From positions 27,977,913 to 28,041,912 of the forward strand of contig NC_067495.1 in assembly GCF_947179515.1 (NCBI RefSeq): a stretch of DNA of 64,000 nt, read 5' to 3'. The DNA comes from Apodemus sylvaticus (Eukaryota; Chordata; Mammalia; Rodentia; Muridae). The translations under genes were made by a program, and so were the position numbers. Shown piece by piece: positions 43,616-55,196 of this stretch. Within the stretch, counting starts at the first letter, position 1. The number at the start of each line of letters is the position of its first letter. The notes under the pieces are model-generated. The model saw only the letters and a program-made list of their open reading frames with translations, was not told the origin of the DNA and did no database searches.

Positions 43616-45221
43616 ATCAGTGAGCATTCACTGATAATCACCCCTACTATCATTTAATTTTCCATCAAAGAATAAAAATATAATGTCCTTGATCTTGATT
43701 ATTCCATGTTTCATATTAAAGAAAGAAATTCACTCCAAAAGATGCTTGGCTTCAAATTACTGGCTAATGTGAAAACTGTAAGACGATCTTTATGAGAGGA
43801 AAATGTTAAATTGTACAAAGCATTCACAATAGATTCTTTATTCTCACTCATATTTTCATAGCAAAGGATACACATTCCCATGCCCAAGGGGGATCTGAAG
43901 CGACTTTTCCTACAAGCCTACATTCTAATTGTATCAGGCAGGCTATATCTCCAGAATTGTCATTCCATTAAAGAATTTGCAATAAATTTTAATGATACAT
44001 GCAAATACAATAATCTAATGGTCCATTATAAAAGAAATGAGTGCCCATTACCATTTGTTTTCAGCAATTTACGTGATTTCTTACCTCCTGCTGATAGAAA
44101 GTTCCAGAAGGCAGAGGACTCAATGCTTTTATTTATTTTTGTTTGTTTTTGTTTTAATAGGAGGGTCTACTAGAATGAAGGGAGAAGGCTAGGAAAAACT
44201 ATTGCTCTTTCTTGTACCTGCACTAAAATTTTTATAGCCTTTCATAACCTGACATAATTCTGAGCGTTTGATTTGAAAACTACCTAAATGTAGTGATGTG
44301 AGTTGTTTTTCTCTCTCCTGCCTCACTGGAGCTATCTTTAAGCACCGAGTGCAGACAAACACAAGGGAATAGGTAAAGCCAGATCAGAGAGGGGGAAATT
44401 CCTTTTGAATGTGTTTCTGTCTTGGAGGAAATCAATGGCACCCTCCCTCTCTCCTGCCTGTAGACTATTGAGTCTCCTTTCAACCTAGAAATCTTAACTC
44501 TTTCTTGCTAGATATGGTTCATGTGCATATAGAACACTAGAGTAGGAGAGCCATATATCATACTTAAGTTCCCAGGCAGAGTCTATGACTTATTCATCCA
44601 TGCAGTTTCCAGATCCATGTGTGGAGACCACAAATTGAGCTCAATCTCAATTGTTCAAAACCAACCTAATAAGCCAAACCCATGGCCCCAAACTCTAAGC
44701 ATCACCTTCAACGTGTAATTCCCATGTAAACAAACAGCAGGCAGGATAGAGAGCCCTATTATCAGGAAGTGACATCTCCACCCAAAATTATACTCACTGG
44801 TCTGGAGGTCTGGGGAGCACACACTAATTTGTTGAATTTCATGCTGGTTCCAGTATATGCCACATTCACAAAGGATTGCAAGGGGGACAGGCTTGGGATC
44901 GTCTTGCTCAGGTCATAATAATGAAAGTACAGGAAAGCACAGCAGCTCTTTATGGTCTTTCCGGTTCACCAATTTGAATATTACATTTGGGAAAATATCC
45001 GTGGAAAGCAGTGATCCATATAACTGCAGAAAAGAGAGAGAGGGTGGGGTTAGTGAGTTTTCTTTCCTTTGTGCAGAAACTGGAACTCTCATTGGCTCGC
45101 TCATTGGTCTTATAAATTTAGTAGATGATGGTTGCCATTATTTCTGAATTGATATCCCTGATTAAATGATCAGTAGAAGCTGATTTTGATACCAACTCCA
45201 AATCTTCCTCATCTTCTCCTT
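43616..45221. other. Repeat-poor region; candidate conserved noncoding element
   Basis: 43740-44110 is an unusually coherent unique block with an octamer ATGCAAAT (about 43999-44006) and several TAAT cores. A 97-codon frame at 43880-44173 has no recognised domain. The rest to 45220 is also unassigned. Confidence 0.4.
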
Positions 45222-45374
45222 TTTGTGGAGTGGTACAGATTGATATAAGCTCTCACACTGTAGCTCAGGCTGGCTTGGAACTAACTATATAGCCCAGGAT
45301 GGCCCCAAACTTTTGGTAATTGCCCTGCCTCAGCTTCTTAGATATTATAGGTGTGCATCACTATACTCAGTCCA
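45222..45374 (-). repeat. B1-like SINE, antisense
   Basis: CACTGTAGCTCAGGCTGGCT, AACTATATAGCCCAGGATGG and TATTATAGGTGTGCATCACT. Confidence 0.7.
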
Positions 45375-45574
45375 CCTGCATAGTCTTCGAAGAAATGGGT
45401 TTGCTCTGATTCTTATTTCCTTTCTGTAACTCAAAATGGATAGCCAAGGGATGGCTTTGGTGCTTTTAACTATGATATTTGGAGACTAAGAGTTGGGAGA
45501 GCAGTTCTCAGAGAAGGAAACTTGTAGGATGGGTAGATAGCCCCGAAGGCCTATAATGTAATTAAAAAAAAATA
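45375..45574. other. No gene recognised
   Basis: Short unassigned stretch. Confidence 0.3.
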
Positions 45575-45618
45575 ATAGTGCATGCATGCATGTGTGAGCA
45601 CACACATGCACACACATA

Positions 45619-45661
<43 letters not shown>
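45575..45661 (+). repeat. (CA)n microsatellite
   Basis: GCATGCATGCATGTGTG followed by interrupted, then about 20 perfect CA units. Confidence 0.95.
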
Positions 45662-45662
<1 letters not shown>

Positions 45663-45989
45663 CAACCAATAAACAATATTTGCAAATTTATGGATAGCCA
45701 CTGAACTGGATCAATGCTTCTTATAAATATTCATTCATTTGGTAGCACAGGAAGTAAACCTCATCAGTCTTTTTTAATTAAAACCTTTTCAAATCTGAGC
45801 TCAAGAAATGGCTGTGACAAAGAATACATGCCCTGAATTTATTCTCCCCTTCCATGAAAACTGTTGGGACAGGTTTTATGCACAGCTAAATGAATGCATT
45901 CCTCAGCTTTCTGTACAGCAAGGCGTTACCAAATGAAACTATGTGTTGAAATTGCCTGCAAACAAAAGAACCCTCTTTGAGTTCTGAAG
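45662..45989. other. No gene or repeat recognised
   Basis: Unassigned sequence between the CA tract and the ERV-like relic. Confidence 0.3.
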
Positions 45990-46572
45990 TTTTATTAAAA
46001 AGAATTTAAGAACAGGCTCAAAAGGAAGTTTGAGGATGATTTTATTAGAGTTTAAAATAAGAACCTTAGGGCAAGCAGACTAGAAACCTTGGTAGCTGCC
46101 AAGGATGGAGAAGAGAAGGAAAAAGCAGCCACACTGAGTTAAGCCCTTATGGAGGCCAGCCACATGGTGGCAGGCATTCACATGGTGGGGAAGGAAGCCT
46201 TAGAGAGAGAAAGGAAGCCTGAAGTAGGAGGAAAAGCACATGTAGGTTCTGGTGAGTACCCAAAAGAAAGAGACAGCAGAGAAGAAAAGGGAAAAGTTAT
46301 GCCTTCTGAGTCAGGACTCAGAAAGATGGGCTAGGTCCAAGAGAATCTCTCATGGCTCGAAGGGACTGGACCGAAGAGCTGGAATTTTGGGAAAGCAAAG
46401 GTACATTATTTTATTAAAGTGATTATTATCTCACCAATGTCTACAGCATGGCTTAAGGTGAGCCTGCCTTCCTGAGGGGTGGTCCTGTAGCCACATCCTT
46501 GGCCTGTCCAATTGAATTACTTCTTAAGGGTGGGGCAACAGCATGAGTCTCCACCTACAGGCAGATCCATTT
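45990..46572. mobile_element. Unclassified ERV-like relic, homologous to 6915-7400
   Basis: Shares with the 6.9-kb relic the landmarks TATTAGAGTTTAAAA, AGGGCAAGCAG, AGGACTCAGAAAGATGGGCT and TTATTAAAGTGATTATTATC, then GGTGAGCCTGCC. Repeat sequence appears to continue beyond the L1 insertion at 47792-47828 and beyond the B1 at 48046-48110. Confidence 0.45.
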
Positions 46573-47791
46573 TTTTTTTTTTTTTAGGTCTAATCACCCT
46601 TTTGCATTCTGAATTTGCATTTTCTTTTTTCTTTTTTTTTAATTCGATATATTTTTATTTACATTTCAAATGATTTCCCCTTTTCTAGACCCCCACTCCC
46701 CGAAAGTCCCATCAGCCCCCTTCCCTCCCCCTGTTTTCCCACCCAACCCATCCCACTTCCCTGTTCTGGTTTTGCCTTATATTGCTTCACTGAGTCTTTC
46801 TCTGAAGCTAATAGAAAAGAAACTGGGGAAGACCCTTGAGGACATCGGTACAGGGGGAAAGTTCCTGAACAGAACACCAATAGTATATGCTCTAAGATCA
46901 AGAATTGACAAATGGGACCTTATAAAATTACAAAGTTTCTGTAAGGCAAAGGACACCATCAAAAGGACAAATGGGCAGCCAACAAATTGGGAAAAGAACT
47001 TCACCAACTCTACACCAGATAGAGGCCTAATATCCAATATATATAAAGAACTCAAGAAGCTAGACTCCAGAAAACCAAATAACCCTATTAAAAATGGAGT
47101 ATAGAGTTAAACAAAGAATTTTCACCTAAAGAATGGATGGCGGAGAAGCATCTTAAAAAATGCTCAACTTCATTAGTTGTTAGGGAAATGCAAATCAAAA
47201 CATCCCTGAGATTTCACCTTACACCAGTCAGAATGGCTAAGATTAAAAATTCAGGAGACAGCAGATGTTGGCGAGGATGTGGAGAAAGAGGAACACTCCT
47301 CCACTGCTGGTGGGGTTGCAACTTAGTACAACCACTCTGGAAATCAGTCTGGTGGTTCCTCAGAAAACTGGGCACCTCACTTCCAGAAGATCCTGCTATA
47401 CCACTCCTGGGCATATACCCAGAGGATTCCCCAGCATGTAATAAGGATACATGTTCCACTATGTTCATAGCAGCCCTATAATTGCCAGAAGCTGGAAAGA
47501 ACCCAGGTATCCCTCAACAGAAGAGTGGATGCAAAAAATGTGGTTTATCTACACAATGGAGTACTATTCAGCCATTAGAAACAATGAATTCGTGAAATTC
47601 TTAGGCAAATGGATGGAGCTAGAGAACATCATACTAAGTGAGGTAACCCAGACCCAAAAGGTGAATCATGGTATGCACTCACTAATAAGTGGATATTAAC
47701 CTAGAAATCTGGAATACCCAAAACATAATCCACACATCAAATGAGGTACAAGAAGAACGGAGGAGTGGCCCCTTGTTCTGGCAGATCCATT
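46561..47791 (-). mobile_element. Young L1 in antisense with 5' inversion and extra 3' sequence
   Basis: The TSD GCAGATCCATT is at 46561-46571 and 47781-47791 (12 bp if the preceding G is counted). Inside, reading left to right: poly(T) 46570-46585; 35 bp of non-L1 sequence (46586-46620); a second T-rich run (46621-46640); antisense L1 3' UTR (46641-46800); then sense-orientation ORF2 and the 5' part of the 3' UTR (46803-47780). The junctions GAAAGACTC | TTGTTCTG are adjacent in an intact element, so the inversion is almost seamless. The extra 35 bp followed by its own poly(A) looks like a 3' transduction. Confidence 0.9.
46803..47702 (+). pseudogene. Inverted L1 ORF2 C-terminal remnant
   Basis: Encodes the ORF2 C-terminal region (LKLIEKKLGKTLEDIGTGGK onward) to a TGA/TAG near 47100, then, after small deletions around 47105-47137, the cysteine-rich block (SRCWRGCGERGTLLHCWWGC) and the terminal HSLISGY with stop at about 47700. 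An indel near 47478 removes a few bases relative to the 14-kb copy. Non-functional and without promoter or RT. Confidence 0.85.
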
Positions 47792-47837
47792 CTTTGACTA
47801 GGAGATGACAGTTTTCCCATAAAGTGGCCTTTAATGG

Positions 47838-48036
47838 GTTTTTTTTTGTTTGTTTGTTTGTTTTGTTTTTTTTTTGTTTTTTTTGGATTTGGTTTTGTCG
47901 AGACAGGGTTTCTCTGTATAGCCCTGGCTGTCCTGGAACTCACTCTGTAGACCAGGCTTGCCTCGAACTCAGAAATCCGCCTGCCTCTGCCTCTCAGAGT
48001 GCTGGGATTACAGGCGTGCGCCACCACCACCTGGCT
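47838..48036 (-). repeat. B1 SINE, antisense, young, with 9-bp TSD
   Basis: Poly(T)/TTTG-rich tail, GAGACAGGGTTTCTCTGTAT, CCTGGAACTCACTCTGTAGA, CAGAAATCCGCCTGCCTCTG and GGATTACAGGCGTGCGCCAC. Flanked by CTTTAATGG at 47829-47837 and 48037-48045. Several CpGs are retained, which suggests a young copy. Confidence 0.92.
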
Positions 48037-48344
48037 CTTTAATGGTATTCTAACACCACTCCTTATCTTTCTTCCTAGATGAAGGGCAGACATGAATCCA
48101 TCTTGGAAAATACAATGACCTTGAACATGGTAGTTATATTCTACGAATGGAGGGGTATAAAGATGGGAAGTATCTGGGCCCAGGAGGACCCCATGGCCCA
48201 TACCACCACTTTCCTTACTTATGTACTTATAGGAGAGAGAAACAAACTGATTTGCTAAACCATTTTTTTTTTTAACTTTCTGGTTTGTAGAACAGTAACT
48301 AAAACCAAGTCCTAAGTAGTTAAAGTGTCTCTCCTCCCCCTTCT

Positions 48345-48530
48345 CTTTGCTTTGTTTTTTTGTTGAGTTTGGTTTTGTCTTATTTTGTTTTGAGACAGGG
48401 TTTCTCTGTGCGGCCCCAGCTATCTTGGATCTCACTATGAAGAACAGGCTAGCCTTGAACTCGGAGATGTATCTGCCTTTGCCTCTCTAGTGCTGGGATT
48501 AAAGATGTGTACCACCACCACCAGTCAGCA
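48345..48530 (-). repeat. B1 SINE, antisense
   Basis: TTTTGAGACAGGGTTTCTCT, GTGCGGCCCCAGCTATCTTG, AACTCGGAGATGTATCTGCC and GCTGGGATTAAAGATGTGTA. Confidence 0.85.
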
Positions 48531-48556
48531 AGGAGTCCCTGTTTAATGGGGAACAT

Positions 48557-48735
48557 TGAACAAGGCCCTGAGTTCAATCTCTAGCACCCCCCAAAATATT
48601 AATAAGAGGCCCATTATTGAGCTGAGTTTGTTCTGGTCCCATTTCCAACATGTTAAAGTCTATTCATTATTTTTTTTATTGAATATCGTCTTCATTTACA
48701 TTGCCAATGGTAAAACCTTTCCCGATTTCCCCCTA
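48557..48735. repeat. ID fragment (sense) and L1 3' end stub (antisense)
   Basis: 48557-48605: AAGGCCCTGAGTTCAATCTC and TAGCACCCCCC. 48668-48735: TTTTTTTTATTGAATATCG and TTCATTTACATTGCCAATGG, an antisense L1 terminus of an older subfamily. Confidence 0.55.
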
Positions 48736-48749
48736 TTCATTAATTAATA

Positions 48750-48751
<2 letters not shown>

Positions 48752-48841
<90 letters not shown>

Positions 48842-48975
48842 GTGGGTATGTTGAGACAGGGTTTTCCTCTGTAGCCATAGATGGCCTCAAACTCAAGGCA
48901 ATCCTCCTGTCCCTGCCTCCTCAGTGTTGGAGTTGTAGATGTGTGTCTCACCAAGTCCCATGCTGACATCTATCA
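48752..48975 (-). repeat. (CT)n(GT)n microsatellite and B1-like SINE, antisense
   Basis: About 29 CT units then about 15 GT units (48752-48841); then GTTGAGACAGGGTTTTCCTC, GATGGCCTCAAACTCAAGGC and CCTGCCTCCTCAGTGTTGGA. Confidence 0.8.
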
Positions 48976-49596
48976 GAACAGCAGGAAATGTAGGTAAGAT
49001 GGCTACCCTGAGCAGAGCTTATGAGAATGAGCCTTGAAGAGCTGCAGGAAGAGAAAGCAGATGCTGGCCTCAGCTGCTGGGCTCTGCATCCAACTCATGT
49101 CTGAGCTGAGGCTTTTCAGTCTGCTACCAACTAATGACAGAATGGGGCTGATAAGTAGGTAGGACAGTTTTGGATGTACGATGGTCTGGCCAAACCTTCC
49201 ATATACCATGGCAGCAGCTTTAGCGACGTCCAGCCAACTTCTCTTCCTGCCTCAGGTTTGTGTTTTGATCTGGCAACTGTCTTCTAACCTTTCCGGCTCG
49301 CTCTCCACTTCATCCTCCAGTCCTGGCTCTCAGGCACATCCTTGACTATTTTATTCCACCTTGGCACATGCTTTTGTGAGGTACTAGGCTAACACACTGC
49401 TCTGAAATGGGCAGAGTCTGTTGCTATTAAAAACACCTGCAAGTGAACAGGCTGCTGCCCCTAAGCACCCCCCTGCCCCGTGCAGCTGGTCAAATTTGTG
49501 CATTCAAATATGCAAGGATTGATGAGTGCTGGGTGAGATTTAATGCAATGTTAGGGTACCACCTCTTTTTCATTTCTCTTTAAATGCAGAAAAATG
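48976..49596. other. Repeat-poor sequence, no gene established
   Basis: Unique sequence with moderate GC. A 68-codon minus frame at 49003-49209 has no domain I recognise. Confidence 0.35.
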
Positions 49597-49995
49597 ACCT
49601 GGCTGTGATGGCTCATGCCTTTAATTTTAGTACTAGGAAGGCTGAGGCAGGCAGATCTCTTATGAGTTGGAGGACAGCCTTGGTCTACATAGTGAGCTCC
49701 AGGCCAGCCAAGGCTATGCAGGGATAGCCTGTCTTAAGAAAAAAAGGAAGCTAAAGAATAGAATGAGATGAAGAAAGATGGAGAAGTAAAATTACCACAT
49801 GTCACTGAAGATGTAGCCTAGTTGGTAGAGTGTTTGGTTGCCATTCAGAAAGCCCTGCTCAAATATCACCACACAAAGCAGGGGTGGTAGGTGACTGTAA
49901 TTCTAGCACCCAGGAAGTGTAGTCAGGAGGAGGAGAATGTCAAGGTCATTCTTGGGTGCTTGGAGGTCCTATCTAAAAGGAAACGAAAAGAAAAA
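49597..49995 (+). repeat. B1 SINE followed by B4-type (ID+B1) SINE
   Basis: 49597-49745: GACCTGGCTGTGATGGCTCA, GGCTGAGGCAGGCAGATCTC, CATAGTGAGCTCCAGGCCAG. 49802-49995: GATGTAGCCTAGTTGGTAGA, GTAATTCTAGCACCCAGGAA and CTTGGAGGTCCTATC. Confidence 0.7.
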
Positions 49996-50244
49996 GAAGT
50001 AGACTAAATAGTCAGTGATCCACAGTTTTAGTGAAGACACTGGGAATGGGCTTTATTCAAAGCCCGAGGTACTAGGAATGAGACATGGGACTAAGTTGTC
50101 TCTCTTTTACTAGGACTTATATTGTTGACAGAATGAGCAATGTGAAGGAAAGGCTTTGCTTTACACCGTGTTCAGAAACTGAGGCAGGGAAAGCAGGGAG
50201 TTTCTGTGGTTTTCTTGCATTTGAAGGTCAGGCCCCAGTTAGAG

Positions 50245-50843
50245 TGGGCTACGTTTCTTTTTTTTTTAATTAGATATATTCTTTATTTACATTTCAAATG
50301 ATTTCCCCTTTCCTGGTTCCCCCTCCCCAAAAGTCTCATAAGCTCTCTCCCTTCCCCCTGTTCCCCAATCAACCCCCTCCTGCTTCCCTGTCCTGGTATT
50401 CCCCTACACTACTGCACTGAGCCTTTCCAGGACCAGGGGCCTCTCCTTCCTTCTTCTTGGGAATGATTTGATATGTGAATTGTGTCTTGGGTATTCTGAG
50501 ATTGGAGGACCCCGTTATACCACTCCTGGGCATATATCCAGAGGATTCCCCAGCATGCAATAAGGACACATGCTCCACTATGTCATAGCAGCCCTATTTA
50601 TAATAGCCAGAAGCGGGAAAGAACCCAGATGTCCCTCAACAGAGGAATGGATACAGAAAATGTAGTATATTTACACAATGGAATACTACTTAGCTATTAA
50701 AACAATTAATTCATGAAATTCTTAGGCAAGTGGGTGGAACTGGAGAATGTCATCCTGAATGAGGTAACCCAATCACAAAAGAACACACATGGTATGTACT
50801 CACTGATAAGTGGATATTAGCCCAGAAGTTTGGGCTACATTTC
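50245..50843 (-). mobile_element. L1 in antisense with 5' inversion and 13-bp TSD
   Basis: The flanks TGGGCTACGTTTC (50245-50257) and TGGGCTACATTTC (50831-50843) form a TSD with one change. 50258-50505 is antisense 3' UTR (TTTACATTTCAAATGATTTC, CCAGGACCAGGGGCCTCTCC). From about 50506 the sense ORF2 C-terminus runs (ACTCCTGGGCATATATCCAG, ATGTCCCTCAACAGAGGAAT) into the start of the 3' UTR (AAGTGGATATTAGCCCAGAA). A twin-priming inversion. Its 3' UTR is of the same older type as 20545-21392. Confidence 0.9.
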
Positions 50844-51439
50844 ATTGGCTAGGAATCTGCCATGGGAGACTGGAAAACTCAAGCTTCTTGAAAGCCTAAC
50901 AGTGGTAATGGGGAATAGTTAGCCTACTCCTGCCCCAGACATTTGGAAAAGTTTAAGGAATAATGGGGGTCTGGCCTCCACAACAAAAGTAGTTTCTTTT
51001 TACAAGAACAATTCCGTACAGTGCTTTTAAAGTCAGTACTATGGCTGTATTACTTCATTAGAAAGTATCCATTTTAAAGGGATATGGAATATAATAAAGT
51101 ATTTTATAGTAGTTAAACTGTCTTAGCATCAGTTAATTTACGTAGAGATTTGTGATGCCATCAAGCATTCCCACACTACTTTGAACAGATTGCAAAGCTG
51201 CCTGATCAAAATTCTCATTTCTTATTTATAGGCAGATTATAGTTCAGATCCAGATGTTGAATGGGAGAACAGGTAGGGAATTTTAATCTTGGTTTTCATA
51301 GGCATGTTGGGTGATAAGAGGAAGTTTATTTTCATTTTAAATGCAAAAGTAAATGATAAGCTCACTATAGATGGGATGGACTCTCAATAAAAATAAATTT
51401 AAAAATTAGCCAAATTTCAATGAATTGGCAAGCTGCAAG
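50844..51439. other. No gene or repeat recognised
   Basis: Unique AT-rich sequence of about 600 bp. Confidence 0.35.
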
Positions 51440-51690
51440 GCAAGCATGCATGCATGCATATGTGTGTGAGTGTGTGTGTGTGTATGTGTGTGCCACTATT
51501 GGGTGTCTTCCTTTAGTGCTCTCCATGTTACTTTTTTGGGACAGGTCTCTACACCTAGATGTCACCATTTCAGCAAGATTACAGATGGGCATGGTCATTC
51601 CTGGCTTGTATGTGGACATTATGAATCCAAATTCAGGCCCTCATGCTTCTGTGGTAAGTGCTTCACCATCCATCTCCACAGTTAAACAGG
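51440..51690 (-). repeat. TG-rich microsatellite and B4/RSINE-type SINE, antisense
   Basis: GCATGCATGCATATGTGTG and GTGTGTG units, then TTTTTTGGGACAGGTCTCTA, AAGATTACAGATGGGCATGG, TCAGGCCCTCATGCTTCTGT and TCACCATCCATCTCCACAG. Confidence 0.55.
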
Positions 51691-52101
51691 GCTATTTTGT
51701 AAATTTAGAATAAATAGCTCTGATAAAATAATGTTCTATATTAGACATATTGCTTAACGATATACATTTATTTTTAGCAGCGCATTAAATCCAATCAAGG
51801 CTCTTCTTTGAAAATTGTGATGGGGGTGTTGGGGTGAAGGGCACATGTGTTACATCTTTTAAACTCCTCATTTAATACATTCTCAGACTATCAGCATGTA
51901 GTTTTTTTCTAACTCATCCTGGCTATTTGGCAATTCCAGATGCTTGTAGCAGCCCAGTTACTTCAGTTTGCCAACTATTTCACAAGACCACATGGTTAGA
52001 ATCTGATTAAAGATGACATTTTCAAAAGGGTAGCAGAGTAGCTTAATACAGCCTTTTAAAGTTTGTATTCATAGTATTTGCAGTTAAAAGAAATTCAGGT
52101 T
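51691..52101. other. No gene recognised; repeat-poor
   Basis: Unique sequence; AT-rich motifs such as TTAACGATATACATTTATTT near 51750 are compatible with noncoding conservation but untested. Confidence 0.3.
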
Positions 52102-52169
52102 CAGGGCTGGTGAGATCGTTCAGTGACAGATACCTTTACTTGTTGAGCCTGAGGACCAGATGTCTATCC

Positions 52170-52216
<47 letters not shown>

Positions 52217-52320
52217 AAACACAGGCAGACATACCAAAGAAAATAGATAATAGATACACAGATGGATTAGATAGGTAGGTAGAGAGATAGATGGCTGGGT
52301 GGCTGGGTGGATGGATTGAT
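52102..52320 (+). repeat. B2/B4-type SINE head, (CA)n and (GATA/GATG)n
   Basis: CAGGGCTGGTGAGATCGTTC then GTTGAGCCTGAGGACCAGAT; about 23 CA units at 52168-52216; then GATAGATAC, TAGGTAGGTAG and GGCTGGGTGG-type units. Confidence 0.75.
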
Positions 52321-52328
52321 AATGTAAA

Positions 52329-52555
52329 GGTCTGGAGAGAGAGCTCAGTGGTTAAGAGTGCTTACTGCTCTTCCAGAGGGCCTGAGCTCAATTCCCAGCA
52401 CCCGCATGGCAGCTCGTAACCATCAATAACTCCAGTTGCAGGGAATCTGATGGCCCTTTCTAAACTCCTTGCACACCAGGTACACATGGTTCACAGGCAT
52501 AGGCATACATGTAGGCAAAACTTCTATACACACATTCTTTTTTAATCTAAAAAGG
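52329..52555 (+). repeat. B3 SINE
   Basis: GGTCTGGAGAGAGAGCTCAG, TTACTGCTCTTCCAGAGGGC, AATTCCCAGCACCCGCATGG, AGGGAATCTGATGGCCCTTT. Confidence 0.85.
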
Positions 52556-53559
52556 AGTTCAGTTACCGGTAACACTTTACACATTGTGTACTTTAAATTC
52601 AGAAAGGTTCTCAAAGGTCAAACAGTTCAACACTTCATTTCACAGTTTACAGAACCGAGTCTCAAAACTATAGAAAAGCAATAGCTTTTCTCAGAAGTGA
52701 TAACTACACAGCTAGTTAGATAAATGTGAAAGCTTAGAAATGTGATAGCTAATAGCTAATTAGATAGATGTGAAGGCTTAGAAACAAGTCCATCCATCCA
52801 TGCAAAAAAAAAAAAATGTGTTCACTATCCAGACTCTGGCTTGATACTGGTGGCACAATGATGATCACAATTAGGTGTGCCTTCTTTTCTCCCGGAAGAG
52901 AGGAACATTCACTTTTAACCTATTGTCGCACAGAGGACCTGTCCATAATACTGTGAAAGGAGACACCAGTGGCTGAAATTTTGTAGATGAGGATTAAATG
53001 AAAGTTTCATTTTGGTCAGTTTGGAAAGGTGAAGCTCGCGAGGTGAATTTTGAGTCAAAGAGGCAAAAGAATATGTCCTTGAAAACCATGTGCCATGAGA
53101 GAATTATGAACAGCACATGCTACAGAGCAGAATTAGGTTTATGGAACTGGGAGACAAAGGGCAAGTGGGAGATGTAAAGATGTAAGGTTGCTCCTTTACT
53201 TGACAGTTTCTTACAATGAAAGGCAGATCTTGGGATCATCTCGGAAGCTCAAGGATGTTGCCAGCACCATGGAGGGCTAAGAAGAAACCACATTCTTGGT
53301 GGTGGCATTACCCAAACTACAAAATCAAGTTTTGACCTATAAATAAATGATGTAAACAACTCAGTGGGGCTTTTTACAGTTTGATGGAATTTAAATTTGA
53401 TTTTAAAGATTCTTTGTTAACTAAAATAGGGAGCCAGCCAACTTAAACTTCAACCACTGTGTTCTCAAATGTGATGCTTGTCATTTGCTTAGGAATTAGT
53501 GAAGACTTGATTAGTGAAACCCTCGTTTTTGTTTCTAAGTGGATACATGGAGACCCTTT
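52556..53559. other. No gene; small imperfect tandem duplication
   Basis: At 52709-52785 a roughly 40-bp unit repeats imperfectly (AGTTAGATAAATGTGAAAGC then AATTAGATAGATGTGAAGGC). The rest is unique. Confidence 0.5.
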
Positions 53560-54300
53560 GCTATTTATTATATATCACATACTTTAAAACATAACTACTT
53601 TTTATTCTTTGATAATTTCATACATCTATACATCTTTTTTAGATTTGAGTATGCTGTTGCTGTCTTCATGCATACCAGAAGAGGGCATCAGATCTCATTA
53701 CAGATGGTTGTGAGCCACTATGTGGTTGCCAGGGATTGAACTCAGGACAATCTGGAAGAGCAGACAGTGCTCTTAACCGCTGAGGCATTTCTACAGTCCT
53801 GCATTTAAACAATTTGGATCATATACTTCTGTTAATACTCTCTGACTCTTCCTGGACACCCACACAATACGTCCACCTTCCAACTTCATGTCCTCTCTTT
53901 TCTTCTTTTTATAACTCACCAAGGCTGATGAGTACTGTCCATATGCAAATGGTATGGGATGTTCCACTGGCGCTTAGACAACCTACTAGTGGCTGTACCT
54001 GATTAAACAAAAACTTTCTTTAGCAGGTATTAACATCATAACTCCTCAGCTGTGGTGAGGCTTAGCAGCCATACCCTCTACACTCCATGCTGGAATGTTG
54101 GCTGTCTTGATCTTGTACAGGTACAAGATCATGGTCATGTGATGCCCTCCCCATTTTCTAGGTCTTCAACATGCATTCTACTCCCTCTTCCACCATTTCC
54201 CCTGAGCTTTAGTGAAAGAGTTTTTTTCTGGATATCTTGTTTATCACCGAGTGTGCTGAGCACACACTTTTTCTCAGCACTTTGACCCCTTTGAGTCTCT
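53560..54300 (-). mobile_element. Lx-type L1 3' UTR, antisense, with nested B3
   Basis: TTTGATAATTTCATACATCT precedes the B3 (53640-53798). After it come CCAACTTCATGTCCTCTCTT, GTCCATATGCAAATGGTATG, TAACTCCTCAGCTGTGGTGA and CCATGCTGGAATGTTGGCTG, the Lx antisense 3' UTR order. Confidence 0.6.
53640..53798 (-). repeat. B3 SINE, antisense, nested in L1
   Basis: CATACCAGAAGAGGGCATCA, ATGGTTGTGAGCCACTATGT, TTGAACTCAGGACAATCTGG and TCTTAACCGCTGAGGCATTT. Confidence 0.85.
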
Positions 54301-54734
54301 GCATTAACTACTGGCCATTGCTAATGGCCAAGGCCTGAGAGCAGTACAAATTTACACAGTGAATTGCTGACACAGCTTTAGTGTGTTAAAAGGTGATGTT
54401 ATCAGATCCCTCTGGCTCTAGCAGTTTCACCTGTAACTATTATGAGGGCGAGGAAAAGGAAGACATTGGCCTCTGCAGTCAGTTTTCCTAAGGTTCTGTC
54501 ATGTGTCTGGGGAATAGGAGGAGGGAACTGTTAAGTCTTTTTCAGGTAGTTCCTTCAGACTCCTGTAGTCAACTATGGCCTCTTCTGGTCCTGCAGGTCT
54601 GCTGTATGTATGTATTCATTGCAGACAGTACTGTCCCATACCACACTATTACTTCTTTCAACTATATTTATCTGTAAAGTAGATTAACATCTTTAACTCT
54701 CGGAACAGCATCTTGTCTGTCTTTTGGTTTGCTT
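54301..54734. other. No gene or repeat recognised
   Basis: Unassigned sequence of about 430 bp. Confidence 0.3.
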
Positions 54735-54880
54735 GTGAGTTTGTTTTGAACAAGGTCTATTCCTGTAACCCATGCTGGCTGATAATGCACTGTGTAGCCA
54801 AGGAGGATTTTGAATTCTTGATGCTTCTGCCTCTACCTCCTAATGGCTGGGATTACAGGTCTGTATCACTAAGCAAATTA
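54735..54880 (-). repeat. B1-like SINE, antisense
   Basis: TTTTGAACAAGGTCTATTCC, GCACTGTGTAGCCAAGGAGG and ATGGCTGGGATTACAGGTCT. Confidence 0.65.
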
Positions 54881-55196
54881 TTTTTTAAACGGTTCTCCTA
54901 TAGATGTTGGTACCTTAAAAGTGTGAAGCAATTGATTTGATCTTGTATTTCAATGTGGGTGTTTCATCTGTGTCTGTTCCTGCCTTGTACCCCAGTTCTT
55001 AAACTTTGAGATAGGAGTGAATCAACTGTGGGCTGGTTGAAAGGGGCACAGTAGCTCAGAAACAACAAGTGCCCAGGCATTCGAGGAAACAGTGACTAGA
55101 ATTTTCTCAATATCAGTGCCCAGTGTTTACATGGTGAGCTAGATTGAAAGAAAAAAATGCAGAAGAGACTTTGAGACATGAGAAAGACTCCTGCCA
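54881..55196. other. No gene or repeat recognised
   Basis: Unassigned sequence of about 315 bp. Confidence 0.3.

Noticed and set aside
44960..45010. TTTGGGAAAATATCC-like similarity to 41890-41935, as a third copy of the local duplication
   Set aside because: The shared stretch is short and gapped, so chance or a common AT-rich motif is as likely.
47737..48435. 232-codon minus-strand frame, the longest in the window by this measure
   Set aside because: It runs through two B1 SINEs and the end of an L1; B1 sense strands often stay open. No domain.
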